The notes below the pieces were generated by a model. The model was not told where the DNA came from. It was given only the letters and a program-made list of their open reading frames with translations, and did not search any database. The position numbers were made by a program, and so were the translations under genes. This document shows positions 1 to 7,138 of a stretch of DNA of 11,059 nucleotides, one piece after another. This DNA is from Pseudomonadota bacterium. Lineage in GTDB: Bacteria; Pseudomonadota; Alphaproteobacteria; Acetobacterales; Acetobacteraceae. The DNA lies in NCBI GenBank assembly GCA_021829055.1, contig JAJZCS010000043.1:1-11059 (forward strand). Direction: 5' to 3'. Position 1 is the first letter of the stretch, and each line of letters opens with the position of its first letter.

Positions 1-570
1 ATCAAGATAATAAGGTTGCGAACACGCGGCAACAACAGCATGCCCGACATTTTGACGGATTGCTGCGTGTGCGCGCTTCACCACGTCGGGCCTATCACTG
101 ACGCCGACGATTTTAATCACCGCATCTAGCGCGTTCTCCGGGAAAACAGCCACTTCTTTCGGCTCCATCAGTACGGTTTCAGCTTCGCGAGTCACGTGCG
201 GTGCCCGACGATCTCTTACCAACCATTTCTCATCCGTATATAGCCAAACATCAAGCCCGAGCTGTTCAAGCTCCTCAATCGCCGTACCGACAATTTGCCT
301 CTCCAAATATCGGGCGGCGATAATTCGACTGAAATCAGGCGAAGTCGCTAACCCTCCGTTGAAACCACATATAGGCGTTTTTACTCCAAGTGGTTCCGAT
401 ACCATCCGCATCCCAACTGGGGGGCGCCCGCTTATCAGCGCAAACGCAATTCCTGCCTCTCGCAGCCGCGCCACAGCCGCGACGGTCGTTGCAGCGAGTT
501 CTTTTCTTCTTGTGATCAGAGTACCGTCGACGTCTGATACCACAAGTGAGATGCGTAACTTTACAGGCAA
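1..570 (-). CDS. HAD-IIB (Cof-type) sugar-phosphatase-like hydrolase, 3' end cut off by window
   Basis: A reading frame of 190 codons stays open to the window edge, so the C-terminus (perhaps 70-90 residues for this family) is missing. Counting from the TTG at 570, HAD motif I is SDVDGTL with catalytic Asp13 and Asp15, motif II lies in LISGRP (Ser47), and GFNGG (about residues 69-73) is typical of Cof-type HAD-IIB phosphatases, which dephosphorylate sugar phosphates or similar small molecules in the cytoplasm. The cap domain follows; motifs III and IV (Lys, GDxxND) would lie beyond the edge. It is the last visible gene of the pentose phosphate operon, and its start overlaps the zwf stop (561-563), suggesting translational coupling. 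No ATG exists near the N-terminus in this frame. TTG at 570 is my choice; ATT at 588, 8 bases after a GGAGG (597-601), and TTG at 603 are alternatives. The substrate is unknown; a phosphosugar of the operon is only a guess from context. Confidence 0.85.
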   Translation of the reverse strand, partial: MPVKLRISLVVSDVDGTLITRRKELAATTVAAVARLREAGIAFALISGRPPVGMRMVSEPLGVKTPICGFNGGLATSPDFSRIIAARYLERQIVGTAIEELEQLGLDVWLYTDEKWLVRDRRAPHVTREAETVLMEPKEVAVFPENALDAVIKIVGVSDRPDVVKRAHAAIRQNVGHAVVAACSQPYYLD

Positions 571-2102
571 CGTGGCGCACCATTCAATGCCACTGGCCTC
601 CAATTCCTACCCAAATCGCCACCGCCGATTAACACATCTGCCGCCGATGGCCCCTCGGAACCTGCTTCATATTTCTTAATCTCCGTTTTTTCACAAGACC
701 AGTCATTCAGGAGCGGCTCAACCACACGCCACGCCGCCTCGACCATGTCCGCACGCTGAAATAATGTCTGATCCCCCATCATGCAATCAAACAGTAAGGT
801 CTCATAACCCACATTCGGCGCAGGCGGAAACCAATCACTGTATCGAAAATCCATTGTTACAGGTGAAACATCAACCGTCGGTCCTGGTCTTTTAACTTGA
901 AATTCATGTGCAACACCCTCATCAGGCTGAATGCGCAATACCAACGTACTTGGCGGCAGCGTCGCAATAGGCGTATCTTGAAACGTCGTTAGAGGCGCGC
1001 GTTTGAACACAATCGCGATCTCGGTCATGCGGCACGCCATCCGTTTCCCGGTACGAATAAAAAATGGCACTCCAGCCCAACGCCAGTTATCTATTGCCAA
1101 GCGCAACGCAACATATGTTTCAATATTCGAATCTTTACTCACGTTTGATTCGTCACGATAGGAAAAACACGCATGTCCATTAATAGACCCCGCAGAGTAC
1201 TGTGCCCGCACCACGTCTGCCGCTCTAACAGGTCGAATTGCCGAAAACACCTCAAATTTCTTGTTACGCACCGCATCAGCCGAAAAGCCGACCGGTGGCT
1301 CCATTGCTATCATCCCAACAAGTTGAAACACGTGATTCGGCACCATGTCGCGCAGTGCTCCCGTCTGCTCGTAAAATTTACCGCGCGCCTCAACACCAAC
1401 AGTTTCCGCAACTGTAATTTGGACGTGGTCGATATGGTCACGGTTCCATAGCGGCTCAAATAGTCCATTTGCAAACCGCAACGCCATAATATTTTGAACA
1501 TTTTCTTTCCCAAGAAAATGATCAATCCTATAAACTTGACTTTCCGTAACACTACGCAACACTGCCGTGTTCAATGCCTTGGCTGATTCCAAATCATGTC
1601 CGAACGGTTTCTCAATGATCACGCGTCGCCATGCGTCAATTTCGTTCCGGACCAGTCCCGCAGTCCCTAACCCGGCCACAATGGACGCAAAAAAGCGATC
1701 TGCGACCGCAAGGTAGAACAGCCTGTTCGCAGGACCCTTTCGATTGCCTTCAATTTCTGTCAGCGTCCTCCCAAGTTTGGCGAAGCATTCCTCTTGTGTA
1801 AAATCACCCTGGACATAGAACACCTGTTGCGTTAGGAGGCTCCACGATTTCGCATCGACCTCTGATATTTCATCCTCCGATCCCACATCGTGAGTGAAGC
1901 TTCTTAACATGTGGTGTAGCGACTCCGTCCATTGCTCCGCCGTAAATTCGCCAATATCGACACCAACAAGAGAAAATTCATCCGGAATCAGGCCGGTCTG
2001 CGCAAGATTATAAAGTGCCGGGACCAACAGCCTTTTAGTCAAGTCACCCGCCGCGCCAAATATAACCATGGTGCACGTCTCCGGCTTCGTGACGCTCGTC
2101 AT
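561..2102 (-). CDS. zwf: Glucose-6-phosphate 1-dehydrogenase
   Basis: This enzyme oxidises glucose 6-phosphate to 6-phosphogluconolactone with NAD(P)+, the entry step of the oxidative pentose phosphate and Entner-Doudoroff routes in the cytoplasm. The protein has 513 residues, normal for the family. An N-terminal Rossmann domain carries the dinucleotide loop GAAGDLTKR at residues 16-24. EKPFGHD (164-170) and the family signature YRIDHFLGKE (191-200, catalytic His in RIDHF) follow. The C-terminal substrate/dimer domain includes GALRDMVPNH (about 248-257). The ATG at 2102 has a good ribosome binding site (AAGGAG, 2112-2117). It lies 18 bases downstream of the gnd stop, so it is almost certainly co-transcribed with gnd and tal-pgi. 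Its stop overlaps the start of the HAD gene. No 6-phosphogluconolactonase gene is visible; it may lie beyond the left edge or elsewhere. I see no missing catalytic residue. Confidence 0.97.
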   Translation of the reverse strand: MTSVTKPETCTMVIFGAAGDLTKRLLVPALYNLAQTGLIPDEFSLVGVDIGEFTAEQWTESLHHMLRSFTHDVGSEDEISEVDAKSWSLLTQQVFYVQGDFTQEECFAKLGRTLTEIEGNRKGPANRLFYLAVADRFFASIVAGLGTAGLVRNEIDAWRRVIIEKPFGHDLESAKALNTAVLRSVTESQVYRIDHFLGKENVQNIMALRFANGLFEPLWNRDHIDHVQITVAETVGVEARGKFYEQTGALRDMVPNHVFQLVGMIAMEPPVGFSADAVRNKKFEVFSAIRPVRAADVVRAQYSAGSINGHACFSYRDESNVSKDSNIETYVALRLAIDNWRWAGVPFFIRTGKRMACRMTEIAIVFKRAPLTTFQDTPIATLPPSTLVLRIQPDEGVAHEFQVKRPGPTVDVSPVTMDFRYSDWFPPAPNVGYETLLFDCMMGDQTLFQRADMVEAAWRVVEPLLNDWSCEKTEIKKYEAGSEGPSAADVLIGGGDLGRNWRPVALNGAPRCL

Positions 2103-2111
2103 GATGACGAT

Positions 2112-2117
2112 CTCCTT
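2112..2117 (-). promoter_or_regulatory. Ribosome binding site of zwf
   Basis: AAGGAG on the minus strand, 9 bases before the zwf ATG, placed in the 18-base gap after the gnd stop. It supports ATG 2102 as the start. Confidence 0.75.
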
Positions 2118-2120
2118 CTA

Positions 2121-3110
2121 TTATTCGCCGTCAAGACCGGGCTTCTCAATATGGCCACCAAACTCTTGCCGCATCGCAGATAGGAGTTTTTCTCCAAACG
2201 TATGATCTCTCCGCGAGCGGAACCGCGCAAACAACGACGCTGCCAGAACATCAACTGGCACAGCTTCCTCTATGGCTGCTTCCAGCGTCCAACGACCTTC
2301 CCCGGAATCTGCAACTGTTCCACTATAGTCCGAAAGGGCCTCGTCCTTTGCCAAAGCATTTGCGGTCAGATCCAGAAGCCACGACGAAATTACCGACCCA
2401 CGGCGCCACACTTCAGCAATATCTGCCAGATTTAATAAGTACCTTTCGTGCTCCGGCAATGCGTCAGACATCTTGTTCCGGAGTATATCGAAACCCTCAG
2501 CATACGCTTGCATTAGGCCGTATTCGATACCGTTGTGCACCATCTTTACGAAATGCCCTGCGCCAGCCGTTCCGGCGTAAAGGTACCCGCGCTCCGGTCG
2601 TGTGTCTTCGCCGCTTCGATTCGGCGTCAGATCGATATTTCCACGCCCCGGAGCCAGAGAACAAAAAATAGGGTCAAGCCGTTGAACGACCGCCGCGTCT
2701 CCTCCAATCATCATGCAGTAACCGCGCTCTAACCCCCAAATACCGCCGGACGTCCCAACATCAACATATTGAATTCCCTTTGCCACCAGCATTTTACTGC
2801 GTCGAATATCGTCTTTATAGAAAGTATTGCCTCCATCGATGATGACGTCATCCCGGTCCAGCCATTGGCTCAGCGACACGATGCTACTTTCGGTAATTTC
2901 ACCTGCGGGCAACATTACCCACACGGCACAAGGCCGACCTAGATGATCAACGAGACTTTTCAGATCGCTACTCCCGACCGCCCCCTCTTTTACAAGAGCC
3001 TGAACAGACTCTTTTGCCACATCAAACACAACACATTGATGGCCGTCACGCATCAGACGTCGCGTGATGTTAGCACCCATGCGCCCAAGCCCTACAATTC
3101 CGATTTGCAC
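2121..3110 (-). CDS. gnd: 6-Phosphogluconate dehydrogenase, decarboxylating (short GndA/YqeC-like form)
   Basis: It converts 6-phosphogluconate to ribulose 5-phosphate and CO2 with reduction of a nicotinamide cofactor. The protein has 329 residues, matching the short form (about 300-330) rather than the 470-residue E. coli Gnd. The dinucleotide loop GLGRMG is at residues 7-12. GGNTFYKD (93-100), TSGG (120-123) and [13 protein letters not shown] (185-197, with the catalytic-type Lys189 and following His/Asn) form the substrate site. The second beta strand ends in VFD (Asp30). An acidic residue there usually means NAD+ rather than NADP+ is preferred; this is inference. The start codon is GTG (3108-3110), not ATG. 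Its ribosome binding site is encoded in the last codons of tal-pgi, and only 3 bases separate that stop from this GTG, so translation is probably coupled. Confidence 0.96.
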   Translation of the reverse strand: MQIGIVGLGRMGANITRRLMRDGHQCVVFDVAKESVQALVKEGAVGSSDLKSLVDHLGRPCAVWVMLPAGEITESSIVSLSQWLDRDDVIIDGGNTFYKDDIRRSKMLVAKGIQYVDVGTSGGIWGLERGYCMMIGGDAAVVQRLDPIFCSLAPGRGNIDLTPNRSGEDTRPERGYLYAGTAGAGHFVKMVHNGIEYGLMQAYAEGFDILRNKMSDALPEHERYLLNLADIAEVWRRGSVISSWLLDLTANALAKDEALSDYSGTVADSGEGRWTLEAAIEEAVPVDVLAASLFARFRSRRDHTFGEKLLSAMRQEFGGHIEKPGLDGE

Positions 3111-3113
3111 TGG

Positions 3114-5948
3114 CTACTCCTTAAAAATCGCTCTTTGAATCGCCTCATCCAACGCAGCAAGGCCTCTTTTGGCGTCCCGCAAATGCACGCGCACCGCTCG
3201 ACGCCTACGCTCTGTTAGCACATCGAAGTCGCCTAACGCTTGCGCCATCTTCACTACACCGAAGCTAAACTTACGATTAGGGACATCGACGTCAACGGAA
3301 TTATCCGAAGTAATCTGAAGAAAAACACCGCTATTCGGTCCGCCTTTGTATGCCTGTCCTGTGGAATGCAGAAATCTTGGGCCAAATCCAACACAAGTTG
3401 CCACGCGAAATCGGTCGCGGATCCTTTGCCTCATACGCGCAAGAATTCCGGCATTTTCATCGTTTCGGTCCATATACGCCAGCAAGGCGACGTAATCTCC
3501 ATCAGAAACAGAAGATAAATGCGCCCGGAGAAAGCCATCAAGTCGTCGATGGCGCCCAATCCGTTCTGCATTTATAGCATCCGCAAATATGATAATCCCA
3601 TCATGTTCAAAAACCGGCTTCTGTTCCGGCAATTTTCCGCTCACCTCAAATTGGGCAGTTAAGGCCCGCGCCTTGATCTTGCTTGCCTCGACGTCAGGCT
3701 GATCGAATGGGTTGATTCCGATAACCGCACCCGATACCGCAATTGCGCATTCCCAACGAAAAAATTCCTGGGCCAAAGCGGTTATCGAATCTACCTCAAT
3801 TTCAATTACTGGATGACCTGCTCTTTCAAGCTCCCTCAACTGACTAGCAGCGGCGGCCGGCGACCCTCCACGTAGCGACACAGCAACAAAGATTCGATCT
3901 GCGCCGTAACATTCGCTAGAGCCCAGCGGTTCGCCATCGACAGGAATGAGCCCACGCCCGATCTTTCCCGTCGATTCCGCAATCAGCTGCTCCAGCCATG
4001 CACCAAAGCCCGCAAGGTCTGGCGATGAAAGTATGGTGACTTTATTACGGCCGAATTGACGTGCTGCCACCCCCAGCGCCAGCCCCAGTTGCGCACCCGG
4101 GTTCGCGGTTACAGGAACGTCACCCGCACAGGCGTTCACCATGGTACTCGCCGCTTGGAGGAAGCGCTGAATATCGACGCCTATCGCAGCCGCAGGAACA
4201 AGTCCGAACTTCGATAGCACTGAGTAGCGACCACCAATTTCGGGAACACCATGAAAGACGTGTGCGAACCCATTTTTTTTTGCCTCCTTTTCCAAGGATG
4301 ACCCGGGATCGGTGATGGCCACCACATGGCGCACCCAGTTATTTCCTAAAACATCGATCATTTTTTTTGAAAAATACGCAAGAAGAATATTTGGTTCGAG
4401 AGTACTCCCTGATTTCGATGACACGATGATCAACGTCTTTCGCAGATCAATCGCATCCTCCACACGCAGGATCTGCGCCGGATCGGTAGAATCGAGAACG
4501 TGCAATCGCGGAAAATCTCCTTGTTTGCCGAAGCTCTTACCCAGAACCTCCGGACCCAAACTCGATCCGCCCATGCCAACAAGCAAAACATCACGATAAC
4601 CCGCGCTTCGAACATCCGCCTTGAACTGGATAAGCTTGGCAATGTCCTTCTTTTCGCGCGCCACAATGTCCAACCAACCAAGCCACTGCGCCTCGTCTTT
4701 GCCAGTCCATAGGTTCGCGTCGCGATGCCATAACCACCGCATGGCTCCCGTAGCGTACCACGCGCTATTTGCGTCCGCCACCGCTAACCCACACGCGTCG
4801 CCAAGTTGTAACTCCAACGGGTTCACTTTCACTAACCTCGACCGCCGCGCTGCGACTGCCCCAAGCAGCTGGTCAAAAGCTGAAATGAATTGCTGAACTC
4901 CATCAATCACGAGTGCATCGGTTACTCGCTTAAGCGAGACCCCATGGTCCGCCAACGAGTTGAGCACGGCCTCGGCTTCACTAACATTCTGAGAAACCAC
5001 GTCTGCCTGGACGAGCCCGTGGTCACGGAACGCCTCCATGGTAGCAGGCGGAATCGTATTCACCGTATCGCGACCGATCAGCGCCTCGATATACATCGTA
5101 TCACGGTACGCCTTGTTCTTTGTGCTGGTAGATGCCCAGAGCAGGCGTTGCGTTGTACCCCCATGCTCCGCTAGCTCTTGCCACCGCGGCCCAGTAAAAA
5201 TCGCCAAATAGCGTTGATAGGCTCGTTTAGCGTTTGCGATCGCCACTTTGCCGAGCAACGATCGAAGCGCATCTCGATCGCCTCCAAATTCTATCTTGGT
5301 CGCGATTTCTGTATCAATGGCGCCGTCGATTCGACTTACAAAGAAACTCGCAACGCTCGCGATTTTATTGATATCTTTACCCTGCTCCAACCGATCCTCG
5401 AGCCCCGCTAGGTAGGCATCAGCAACCCTCTCATAAACGTCAACAGAAAATAACAAGGTGACGTTGATAGATAACCCATCCCGGATCAAGGTACGGATGG
5501 CGGAAATACCAGCACTTGTTGCAGGAACTTTAATCATCAGATTCGGTCGTTCAACTGCGCGCCAGAGGCGCCTCGCTTCGGTAATCGTCTCGGACGCATC
5601 CATTGCCAAGTAGGGAGATACTTCCAGACTAACATAACCGTCTCGTCCCGCCGTGGCATCATATACCGGCATTAGCGTATCTGCAGCCGCCTTGATGTCC
5701 GCAATTGCCAGGTGCTCATAGATCGCCATCGGCGAGCAGTCCTGAGTAGCTACGAATTCGTCGAGTTCGGCTTGGTATGCATCTGAGCTTGTGATCGCTT
5801 TTTCAAAAATTGATGGATTCGAGGTCATCCCGCGCAGGCCGTCCTGCTTGATCATGGCCTCTAGCTGCCCCGACGCAATCAGATGCCGATCCACGAAATC
5901 AAGCCACGGAGACTGGCCTACCTCATTTAATTTCTGTAGCGGATTCAT
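3114..5948 (-). CDS. tal-pgi: Bifunctional transaldolase / glucose-6-phosphate isomerase
   Basis: This is a single 944-residue chain joining two complete enzymes. Residues 1 to about 365 are transaldolase: GMTSNPSIFEK (40-50), the Schiff-base lysine Lys140 in IKVPATSAG, an INVTLLFS strand, and ASVASFFVSRID near 190-200. It transfers dihydroxyacetone units between sedoheptulose 7-phosphate and glyceraldehyde 3-phosphate. Residues from about 380 to the end are phosphoglucose isomerase: GMGGSSLGPE (458-467), SKSGSTLEP (511-519, phosphate binding), GGRYS (572-576), NPFDQPDVEASK (746-757) and HSTGQAYKGG (861-870). It interconverts fructose 6-phosphate and glucose 6-phosphate. The product of the first half is thus a substrate of the second. 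The open frame extends upstream to an ATG at 6023, but ATG 5948 has a ribosome binding site at 5957-5961 and begins MNPLQKLNEVGQSPWLD, which looks like a genuine transaldolase start. The fusion is an established annotated family. The coding strand has A9 (4273-4281) and A8 (4361-4368) runs with the frame intact. Confidence 0.96.
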   Translation of the reverse strand: MNPLQKLNEVGQSPWLDFVDRHLIASGQLEAMIKQDGLRGMTSNPSIFEKAITSSDAYQAELDEFVATQDCSPMAIYEHLAIADIKAAADTLMPVYDATAGRDGYVSLEVSPYLAMDASETITEARRLWRAVERPNLMIKVPATSAGISAIRTLIRDGLSINVTLLFSVDVYERVADAYLAGLEDRLEQGKDINKIASVASFFVSRIDGAIDTEIATKIEFGGDRDALRSLLGKVAIANAKRAYQRYLAIFTGPRWQELAEHGGTTQRLLWASTSTKNKAYRDTMYIEALIGRDTVNTIPPATMEAFRDHGLVQADVVSQNVSEAEAVLNSLADHGVSLKRVTDALVIDGVQQFISAFDQLLGAVAARRSRLVKVNPLELQLGDACGLAVADANSAWYATGAMRWLWHRDANLWTGKDEAQWLGWLDIVAREKKDIAKLIQFKADVRSAGYRDVLLVGMGGSSLGPEVLGKSFGKQGDFPRLHVLDSTDPAQILRVEDAIDLRKTLIIVSSKSGSTLEPNILLAYFSKKMIDVLGNNWVRHVVAITDPGSSLEKEAKKNGFAHVFHGVPEIGGRYSVLSKFGLVPAAAIGVDIQRFLQAASTMVNACAGDVPVTANPGAQLGLALGVAARQFGRNKVTILSSPDLAGFGAWLEQLIAESTGKIGRGLIPVDGEPLGSSECYGADRIFVAVSLRGGSPAAAASQLRELERAGHPVIEIEVDSITALAQEFFRWECAIAVSGAVIGINPFDQPDVEASKIKARALTAQFEVSGKLPEQKPVFEHDGIIIFADAINAERIGRHRRLDGFLRAHLSSVSDGDYVALLAYMDRNDENAGILARMRQRIRDRFRVATCVGFGPRFLHSTGQAYKGGPNSGVFLQITSDNSVDVDVPNRKFSFGVVKMAQALGDFDVLTERRRRAVRVHLRDAKRGLAALDEAIQRAIFKE
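3117..3122 (-). promoter_or_regulatory. Ribosome binding site of gnd, embedded in tal-pgi 3' end
   Basis: AAGGAG is formed by the last two sense codons (AAG GAG, Lys-Glu) of tal-pgi, directly before its TAG stop, and sits 6 bases before the gnd GTG. This decides the GTG start and implies that ribosomes ending tal-pgi can start on gnd. Confidence 0.75.
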
Positions 5949-6119
5949 TTCCGAATTCCTCGTACTTTTTTTGCAAACATCGTGGCCAGAATCAGCAGGT
6001 ATACCGCACGACATACCGCGCATTCACGCGAACACCATCAACACGAGCCAGATATAGGGTCCGCGCTGGAGATTTCATTGCAAAATGACTAGATGGATAT
6101 GTAAATGACGCCATCGTGA
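5949..6119 (-). other. Intergenic gap between ppgK and tal-pgi
   Basis: A 171-base gap, much longer than the other gaps in this operon, so an internal promoter for tal-pgi is plausible. I looked for paired -35/-10 hexamers on the minus strand and found none with proper spacing. I also found no tRNA-like or terminator-like structure. The sequence GCGGTAT occurs twice close together (around 6000-6020), with no assigned meaning. Confidence 0.35.
5957..5961 (-). promoter_or_regulatory. Ribosome binding site of tal-pgi
   Basis: GAGGA on the minus strand, 8 bases before the ATG at 5948. It favours this start over the in-frame ATG at 6023. Confidence 0.7.
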
Positions 6120-6926
6120 TTAAACTCGTCGTATCTGACTGAATCCGTCCCAGAGCCGTACGCCACCAGTAATTCCCGTTTCATTTGACACGACATGAAC
6201 ATCGGAAGGAATTGCAAAATCGATCAACCTAGCGTTGCCGCCACCGAGATATAGACAATCAAAATTCGCCAATACTCTTATTGAATCTATGACATTCTTA
6301 ACATGCCGGTTCCATTTCTTTGCGCCGATGCGCTCCAAGGTGGCGTGCCCGACATACTCGTCATAGGTTTTCTTCTTATGCGCGTTGTGTTGGCCAAGCT
6401 CGAGGTGCGGCGCCGCAACACCGTCCGCAAACAATGCAAATCCCATTCCAGTTCCCAGCGTTAGGATGCACTCGATACCATTTCCTGCAATTGCTCCCAA
6501 TCCTTGCACCTCGCCATCGTTAGCCAGCCGCGCCGGCACACCAAGGCGCTCGCTCACGATGCGAGCCAGATCAACGTCGCGCCATTCGTTGCCCCCGCCA
6601 TCCGGCGCTGCAAGGTTGGGGGCTGTTAAAATAATGCCCCTTCGTACAGCTCCCGGAAACCCAATCGTAACTCGATCGAACTGTCCGAGCTGCGCCGCCA
6701 AGTCAGTAATGATCGTTGTCAGCGTTGCCGGTGAACAAGGATGCGGCGTCTCAACCTTGTCATGATTGGAAACCATTGATCCGTCTTGGTCGACGACAGC
6801 AGCTTTTACGTGCGTCCCTCCAACATCCACGCACAAGGTTTGGGTCACACCTTTCTCAGCAATATTGTGCGGCTGGGCCCGACGCCGCTCGTTCTGCCTC
6901 GGCTTAGTCTTTCGCATGATTGTCAT
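6120..6926 (-). CDS. ppgK: Polyphosphate glucokinase-like ROK family kinase
   Basis: This is a ROK/ASKHA-fold sugar kinase of 268 residues, about the length of polyphosphate glucokinases, which phosphorylate glucose with polyphosphate (often also ATP). Counting from ATG 6926, the phosphate-1 motif LCVDVGGTHVKAAVVD is near residues 32-47. IGFPGAV, the substrate-side LANDGEVQGLGA, the phosphate-2 motif LTLGTGMGFALF, and the C-terminal KWNRHV...LYLGGGNARLI follow. The last block and the absence of the zinc-binding CxCGxxGC motif of classical ROK repressors/kinases point to the PPGK subgroup. The start at 6926 is chosen for its GGAGGA site at 6931-6936; an upstream ATG at 6986 gives an unconvincing extension. 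Residues 1-30 are rich in Lys/Arg and precede the kinase core. It heads the operon and would supply glucose 6-phosphate to Zwf. Polyphosphate use is inferred from family, not proven by sequence. Confidence 0.85.
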   Translation of the reverse strand: MTIMRKTKPRQNERRRAQPHNIAEKGVTQTLCVDVGGTHVKAAVVDQDGSMVSNHDKVETPHPCSPATLTTIITDLAAQLGQFDRVTIGFPGAVRRGIILTAPNLAAPDGGGNEWRDVDLARIVSERLGVPARLANDGEVQGLGAIAGNGIECILTLGTGMGFALFADGVAAPHLELGQHNAHKKKTYDEYVGHATLERIGAKKWNRHVKNVIDSIRVLANFDCLYLGGGNARLIDFAIPSDVHVVSNETGITGGVRLWDGFSQIRRV

Positions 6927-6930
6927 TTTT

Positions 6931-6936
6931 TCCTCC
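6931..6936 (-). promoter_or_regulatory. Ribosome binding site of ppgK
   Basis: GGAGGA on the minus strand, 4-5 bases before the ATG at 6926 and separated from it by an A run. It is the only strong Shine-Dalgarno sequence near the N-terminus, so it decides the start. The ATG at 6917 would be about 14 bases away. Confidence 0.65.
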
Positions 6937-7073
6937 GCGGCAAGCATAGCGCCACTTGACCCGGGTGACCACTCGCCCGCTGCCACGGATCCATCTCACA
7001 GCGTCGTGTTCCTACCAATGCAACCGATTTTCGCCGATGCCGCAGCAGCCACACCAGAGAAGGCGAATGATAA

Positions 7074-7105
7074 AGCAGGTGATGATAGGCCGAGCGGCAC
7101 CTGCT
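7074..7105. repeat. Perfect 8-bp inverted repeat with 16-base spacer
   Basis: AGCAGGTG (7074-7081) and CACCTGCT (7098-7105) are exact reverse complements. The repeat sits 34 bases before the lepA ATG in the divergent region. It could be an operator or a leader hairpin. No T run follows on either strand, so an intrinsic terminator is unlikely. Confidence 0.5.
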
Positions 7106-7138
7106 GACATACGATGAAATCTGGCATAAAGGGCGCCA

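Larger units (their letters stand above)
6927..7138. other. Divergent intergenic region between ppgK and lepA
   Basis: These 212 bases lie between two divergently transcribed genes and should hold promoters for both the sugar-phosphate operon and lepA-rmuC. I found no -35/-10 pair good enough to report for either strand. The only clear structure is the inverted repeat at 7074-7105. Open frames crossing the region look like noise. Confidence 0.5.

Noticed and set aside
335..583. Minus-strand frame beginning with ATG at 583 next to the zwf end
   Set aside because: It overlaps the HAD gene in another frame. The overlapping frame carries recognisable HAD motifs over 190 codons, while this one has no family features.
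4273..4368. A9 and A8 runs in tal-pgi as frameshift sites
   Set aside because: The frame continues unbroken through both runs, and the protein matches the family on either side.
5949..6023. Upstream extension of tal-pgi to the ATG at 6023
   Set aside because: The extra 25 residues do not resemble a transaldolase start, and ATG 5948 has the ribosome binding site.
7104..7130. CTGACA and CATAAA as a lepA promoter
   Set aside because: The spacer is 15 bases and the start would fall almost on the ATG, leaving no room for the weak ribosome binding site.
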